In this document: positions 60,370 through 64,000 of the stretch, piece after piece
Position numbering within the stretch: position 1 is the first letter of the stretch
Layout of the letters: every line of letters starts with the position of its first letter
Assembly: GCF_050320395.1 (NCBI RefSeq)
Contig: NZ_CP144459.1
Span: 2,666,001 to 2,730,000, forward strand
DNA: 64,000 nt
DNA from: Treponema_C sp050320395
GTDB taxonomy: Bacteria; Spirochaetota; Spirochaetia; Treponematales; Treponemataceae
Direction: 5' to 3'
Made by a program: the position numbers and the translations under genes
The notes under the pieces: generated by a model
What the model was told of the DNA's origin: nothing
The model's database searches: none
What the model saw: only the letters and a program-made list of their open reading frames with translations

Positions 60370-61490
60370 CGGACATCCTCACCCTTATCGACACATTGAC
60401 TCGGCGGCGTTCTCTTTCCCTGAGTGAATACGAAGCTCTTATCACCCAACGGACAAATGAAGCCTCACGTATCCTTGCAGAGAAGGCGGACAAAATAAAA
60501 AAAAGCGTATACGGCAACGGCGTATTTATCCGCGGTCTTATTGAAATAAGCAATTTTTGTAAAAACGACTGCCTTTACTGCGGTATAAGGCGCAGCAATA
60601 AGGACTGCGAGCGTTACCGTCTGAGCGAAGAAGAAATTATAAACTGTGCCCGTACCGGTTATGAGCTGGGCTTTCGGACCTTTGTGATGCAAGCCGGAGA
60701 AGACCCTTTTTTTACGGACGATTTTTTATGTTCGCTGATACGTAAACTGAAGACGCTGTTTCCCGACTGCGCGCTTACCCTTTCTTTGGGAGAGCGCAGC
60801 TTTGAAAGCTATAAAAAGCTTTTCGACGCGGGAGTTGACCGCTACCTTTTGCGCCACGAAACCGCCGATAAGGCTCATTACGAAAAATTGCATCCTGCCG
60901 AACTATCCTATGAAAACAGAATGCGCTGTTTACAAGAACTGAAAAAAATAGGCTTTCAAACGGGCTGCGGTTTTATGGTCGGCTCCCCCTACCAAACGCC
61001 GGCTTCTCTTGCTCAGGATTTAAAATTTATCGAAGAATTTAAGCCGGCTATGTGCGGCATCGGCCCCTTTATTCCGCATAAAAAAACGCCGTTTAAAGAC
61101 GAGCCGGCCGGTACGGTCGAGTTAACCTGCTATCTTTTGTCCGTTATACGAATCATTCATCCTCACGTGCTTTTGCCCGCAACAACGGCTTTGGACAGTA
61201 TAGATCCCGAAGGGCGCATAAAGGGGATTGCAGCGGGAGCAAATGTGGTTATGCCCAATCTTTCTCCTTCAAACGTACGAAAAAAATATGAATTATATAA
61301 TAATAAAGCACACACGGGAGCCGAAGCCGCGGAAAACAAAAAATTATTGGACGAACAACTGCGCGGCGCAGGCTATAGAACGGTAATCGGCCGGGGTGAT
61401 TTTTGCACAACTCCGGCTTCCGATACAAAAGAGGTATCTTATGGCACAGTACAATCCGAAGTCTTTGCATGCACAAGAGTTCATCAATGA
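60366..61490 (+). CDS. hydE: [FeFe] hydrogenase maturase HydE (radical SAM)
   Basis: The 374-residue enzyme is a radical SAM protein needed to build the H-cluster's two-iron centre. The CxxxCxxC loop is CKNDCLYCGIR near residue 65, and the family-specific segments YRLSEEEI, GFRTFVMQAGEDP and GCGFMVGSPYQT follow. The initiation codon is GTG, overlapping the previous stop (GTGA). The C-terminus overlaps hydG by 50 bases in another frame, which is unusually long. It acts with hydG and hydF on HydA encoded at 35683-37422. Confidence 0.94.
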   Translation: MTDILTLIDTLTRRRSLSLSEYEALITQRTNEASRILAEKADKIKKSVYGNGVFIRGLIEISNFCKNDCLYCGIRRSNKDCERYRLSEEEIINCARTGYELGFRTFVMQAGEDPFFTDDFLCSLIRKLKTLFPDCALTLSLGERSFESYKKLFDAGVDRYLLRHETADKAHYEKLHPAELSYENRMRCLQELKKIGFQTGCGFMVGSPYQTPASLAQDLKFIEEFKPAMCGIGPFIPHKKTPFKDEPAGTVELTCYLLSVIRIIHPHVLLPATTALDSIDPEGRIKGIAAGANVVMPNLSPSNVRKKYELYNNKAHTGAEAAENKKLLDEQLRGAGYRTVIGRGDFCTTPASDTKEVSYGTVQSEVFACTRVHQ

Positions 61491-62889
61491 CGAAGAAATC
61501 CGCGAAACCCTTGAGCACGCGGAAGCTCACAAAAACGACGAAGCGCTGATCGACGGGATTCTCGAAAAAGCGCGGCCTAAACAAAGCGGAACGGGATTCC
61601 GTTGTGCAGGTCTTACACACAGGGAAGCCTCGGTTTTGCTTGCCTGCGAAATACCGGAAAAGGTGCAAAAGATTTATCACATTGCAAACGAAATAAAGCA
61701 AGCCTTTTACGGAAACCGAATCGTTATTTTTGCGCCCCTGTATTTATCCAACTATTGCGTAAACGGCTGCGTATACTGCCCTTATCACTACGCGAATAAA
61801 CATATCCGGCGCAAAAAACTCACTCAAAAAGAAATAGAAGACGAAGTAATCGCCCTGCAAAACATGGGACACAAGCGGCTTGCCGTTGAGTCGGGCGAAG
61901 ATCCTGTCAATAATCCTATCGAATACATCCTCGAAAGCATAAAAACCATATATTCGGTAAAGCATAAAAACGGGGCAATCCGCAGGGTAAACGTCAATAT
62001 TGCCGCAACCACGGTCGAAAATTACCGCAAGCTCTGCGAAGCCGAAATAGGCACCTATATTTTGTTTCAGGAAACCTATCATAAACAAAGTTACGAAAAA
62101 CTGCACCCGACCGGCCCGAAGCATAACTATGAGTATCACACCGAAGCTATGGACAGGGCTATGGACGGCGGTATAGACGATGTGGGCTTGGGTGTATTGT
62201 TCGGCTTGGAAATGTATAAATACGAATTTGCAGGCCTTCTTATGCACGCAGAGCACCTTGAAGCCGTTCACGGAGTGGGACCGCATACAATCAGTGTTCC
62301 GCGCATCAAAAAAGCCGACGGTGTGGATCCTTCGGCCTTTGACAACGGAATAGACGACGAGATTTTTGCAAAGATAACCGCCTGTATCCGCCTTGCCGTT
62401 CCTTATACGGGTATTATTATTTCCACGCGCGAAAGCGAAACGGTGAGGGGCAAGCTCCTCGATCTGGGCGTTTCCCAAATAAGCGGAGCCTCGCGCACTT
62501 CCGTCGGCGGATACACCGACACGGAACGGCCGCACGACACCGAGCAGTTCGATGTATCGGATCAAAGAAGCTTGGACGAAATTGTGTGCTGGCTTATGGA
62601 AACGGGGCATATTCCCTCGTTTTGTACGGCATGTTACCGGATGGGACGCACGGGCGACCGTTTTATGAGCTTGTGTAAAAGCGGTCAAATCCTTAACTGC
62701 TGTCATCCGAATGCATTGATGACCCTGTCCGAATATCTGGAAGATTACGCTTCGGCGCCCACAAAGAATATCGGTTATACTATGATCCGTAAAGAAGTCG
62801 AACGGATTCCGAGAGAAAAGGTGCGCGCAAAAGCCGTGGAAAACATCGAAAGCATAAAAACCGACAACCGGCGCGACTTTTATTTTTAA
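61441..62889 (+). CDS. hydG: [FeFe] hydrogenase maturase HydG (tyrosine lyase, radical SAM)
   Basis: The 482-residue enzyme cleaves tyrosine and makes the CO and cyanide ligands of the H-cluster. The radical SAM loop is CVNGCVYCPYHYANK near residue 96. The second cluster site is the C-terminal CTACYRMGRTGDRFMSLCK and NCCHPNA region. The ATG at 61441 has GAGGTATCTT upstream and gives the typical N-terminus MAQYNPKSLHAQEFIND; the frame opens earlier at 61396, inside hydE. Its end is 15 bases before hydF. Confidence 0.96.
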   Translation: MAQYNPKSLHAQEFINDEEIRETLEHAEAHKNDEALIDGILEKARPKQSGTGFRCAGLTHREASVLLACEIPEKVQKIYHIANEIKQAFYGNRIVIFAPLYLSNYCVNGCVYCPYHYANKHIRRKKLTQKEIEDEVIALQNMGHKRLAVESGEDPVNNPIEYILESIKTIYSVKHKNGAIRRVNVNIAATTVENYRKLCEAEIGTYILFQETYHKQSYEKLHPTGPKHNYEYHTEAMDRAMDGGIDDVGLGVLFGLEMYKYEFAGLLMHAEHLEAVHGVGPHTISVPRIKKADGVDPSAFDNGIDDEIFAKITACIRLAVPYTGIIISTRESETVRGKLLDLGVSQISGASRTSVGGYTDTERPHDTEQFDVSDQRSLDEIVCWLMETGHIPSFCTACYRMGRTGDRFMSLCKSGQILNCCHPNALMTLSEYLEDYASAPTKNIGYTMIRKEVERIPREKVRAKAVENIESIKTDNRRDFYF

Positions 62890-62904
62890 TGTGAGGGAAT
62901 ACAC

Positions 62905-64000
62905 ATGAGTTTAAATACGACAGCGTCCGCCGAGCGCATTCATATTTCTTTTTTCGGTAAGCGTAACGCCGGTAAATCGAGCCTTGTAAATGCCGTAACC
63001 GGACAAAACCTCTCGGTTGTTTCGGATATTAAGGGAACGACAACAGACCCCGTAAAAAAAGCGATGGAACTGCTTCCGCTCGGCCCCGTGGTTATTATAG
63101 ATACGCCGGGTATCGATGATTCGGGGGACTTGGGACTTCTTCGCATACAAAAAACCCAAGAGATTATCGATAAAACCGATATAGCCGTCCTTGTCGCAGA
63201 TGCGCAGGAAAAGGTTCGGGGCAGGGGCTTATGTCCGGAAGAACAGCGGCTCATCGATATATTTTGTGAAAAAAAACTGCCCTACCTTGTCGCCTACAAT
63301 AAAAGCGACCTTGTACCTGCATCCCCGGATGTTCCGTCGGCCGCCGATACGGAAAGTGCCGGCAATAACGGGATTTTTGTAAGCGCAAAAACGCTCTTTC
63401 ATATTCATGAGTTAAAGGAAAAACTTGCCTCCCTTGTTAAAAAAAGCGAAAAACAAAAGCCCCTTGTATCCGATTTAATAAAAGAAAACGACATTGTCGT
63501 CCTTGTTATACCGATTGACGAAGCCGCCCCCAAAGGCCGCCTGATTTTACCTCAGCAGGCGGTAATCCGCGACATTCTCGAAAAAGGAGGCGTTCCGGTT
63601 ATTTCGCGCGAGTATAACTTTAAGCAAAGCCTTTCTTTTTTAACACAAAGGCCCGCCCTTGTTATCACCGATTCTCAAGTGTTCGGCCCGGTTGCAGCCT
63701 CCTGTCCCGAAGATATACCTCTTACCTCGTTTTCGATTTTAATGGCGCGCTATAAGGGCGATTTATCGGCCTTGCTCGAAGGGGCGGCCCTGCTTAAACG
63801 GCTGAAAGACGGCGATAAGGTGCTTATCTGCGAAGGCTGCACCCATCACCGCCAATGCAAGGACATAGGAACGGTTAAAATTCCGGGCTGGATAGAACAA
63901 TTTTCCGGCGCAAAACCCGATTACACCTTTACTTCGGGCGGCGACTTTCCTAAAGACCTTTCGACCTTCAAACTCATCGTCCATTGCGGCGCCTGTATGC
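62905..64000 (+). CDS. hydF: [FeFe] hydrogenase maturase HydF (GTPase), partial at the window end
   Basis: The frame runs off the right edge after about 365 codons, so the C-terminal part is missing. HydF is the GTPase scaffold that receives the two-iron centre and hands it to HydA. The GTPase motifs are FGKRNAGKSSLVN near residue 17, VIIDTPGIDDSG near 68 and AYNKSDL near 130. The cluster-binding signature is visible as CTHHRQCKD near residue 313 and HCGAC at the very end. The start has GAGGG upstream. It closes the order TM1266-hydE-hydG-hydF. Confidence 0.95.
   Translation, partial: MSLNTTASAERIHISFFGKRNAGKSSLVNAVTGQNLSVVSDIKGTTTDPVKKAMELLPLGPVVIIDTPGIDDSGDLGLLRIQKTQEIIDKTDIAVLVADAQEKVRGRGLCPEEQRLIDIFCEKKLPYLVAYNKSDLVPASPDVPSAADTESAGNNGIFVSAKTLFHIHELKEKLASLVKKSEKQKPLVSDLIKENDIVVLVIPIDEAAPKGRLILPQQAVIRDILEKGGVPVISREYNFKQSLSFLTQRPALVITDSQVFGPVAASCPEDIPLTSFSILMARYKGDLSALLEGAALLKRLKDGDKVLICEGCTHHRQCKDIGTVKIPGWIEQFSGAKPDYTFTSGGDFPKDLSTFKLIVHCGACM

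Noticed and set aside
1..64000. CRISPR array, prophage or complete insertion sequence
   Set aside because: I found no regularly spaced direct repeats, cas genes, phage structural genes, or transposase with terminal repeats; the only mobile-type trace is the Rpn remnant at the left edge.

Overview
The window looks like chromosomal DNA of an anaerobic, host-associated spirochaete, most probably an oral-type Treponema of mid-40s to upper-40s percent GC. The reasons are the fused aroDE gene, many secreted or lipobox proteins without recognisable relatives, an electron-bifurcating [FeFe] hydrogenase with its HydEFG maturases, and periplasmic FMN-binding flavocytochromes. This is inferred from protein character; no database search was run. 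There is no CRISPR array, prophage or intact insertion sequence.

Layout. 1-760: a 5'-truncated Rpn-type (PD-(D/E)XK) nuclease gene. 812-7176: a de novo pyrimidine operon on the minus strand, promoter-(pyrL-like leader peptide/attenuator)-pyrB-pyrI-pyrK-pyrD-pyrF-pyrC-pyrE. 7293-11765: a small AT-rich secreted protein, a gene remnant, a chemotaxis receptor and lnt. 11795-16564: a degenerate galactokinase-like protein, surE, a TPR protein and a TPR/NHL/VWA-like secreted protein. 16596-24826: a 2057-residue open frame joining a complete DNA polymerase IV in frame to a very large predicted outer-membrane protein, preceded by a multi-spanning membrane protein. 24864-28918: an FbpABC-like uptake operon. 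28932-32424: aroDE-rpiA-egsA. 32503-35664: nhaC, a membrane protein and mazEF. 35683-40759: hydrogenase operon (hydC, a histidine-kinase-type ATPase, a [2Fe-2S] protein, hydB, hydA). 40823-42740: a lipoprotein and an NlpC/P60 protein. 42851-47529: an FMN-binding protein and two fumarate-reductase-like flavocytochromes, two of the three genes driven by near-identical promoters. 47528-50331: GNAT and GH3 proteins. 50366-50542: tRNA-Cys unit. 50586-53783: deoC-cdd-vapD and a 5'-nucleotidase lipoprotein. 53830-55238: Phd/RelE pair and a UDG-like protein. 55281-59929: SIMPL protein, MBL/beta-CASP nuclease, patatin-barrel protein. 59934-64000: promoter, structured leader, TM1266-type regulator, hydE, hydG, hydF (cut by the window end).

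How the genes work together. The hydrogenase and its maturases are encoded about 20 kb apart under separate promoters, and form one redox system. The flavocytochromes offer a periplasmic electron sink. UshA-like nucleotidase, Cdd and DeoC form a nucleoside salvage route that complements the pyr operon. The strongest unexplained signals are the dinB-outer-membrane-protein fusion, the pyrL-like attenuator, the structured leader upstream of the hydrogenase maturation operon, a kinase-dead-looking galactokinase paralogue, and a group of genes whose promoters leave essentially no 5' leader.
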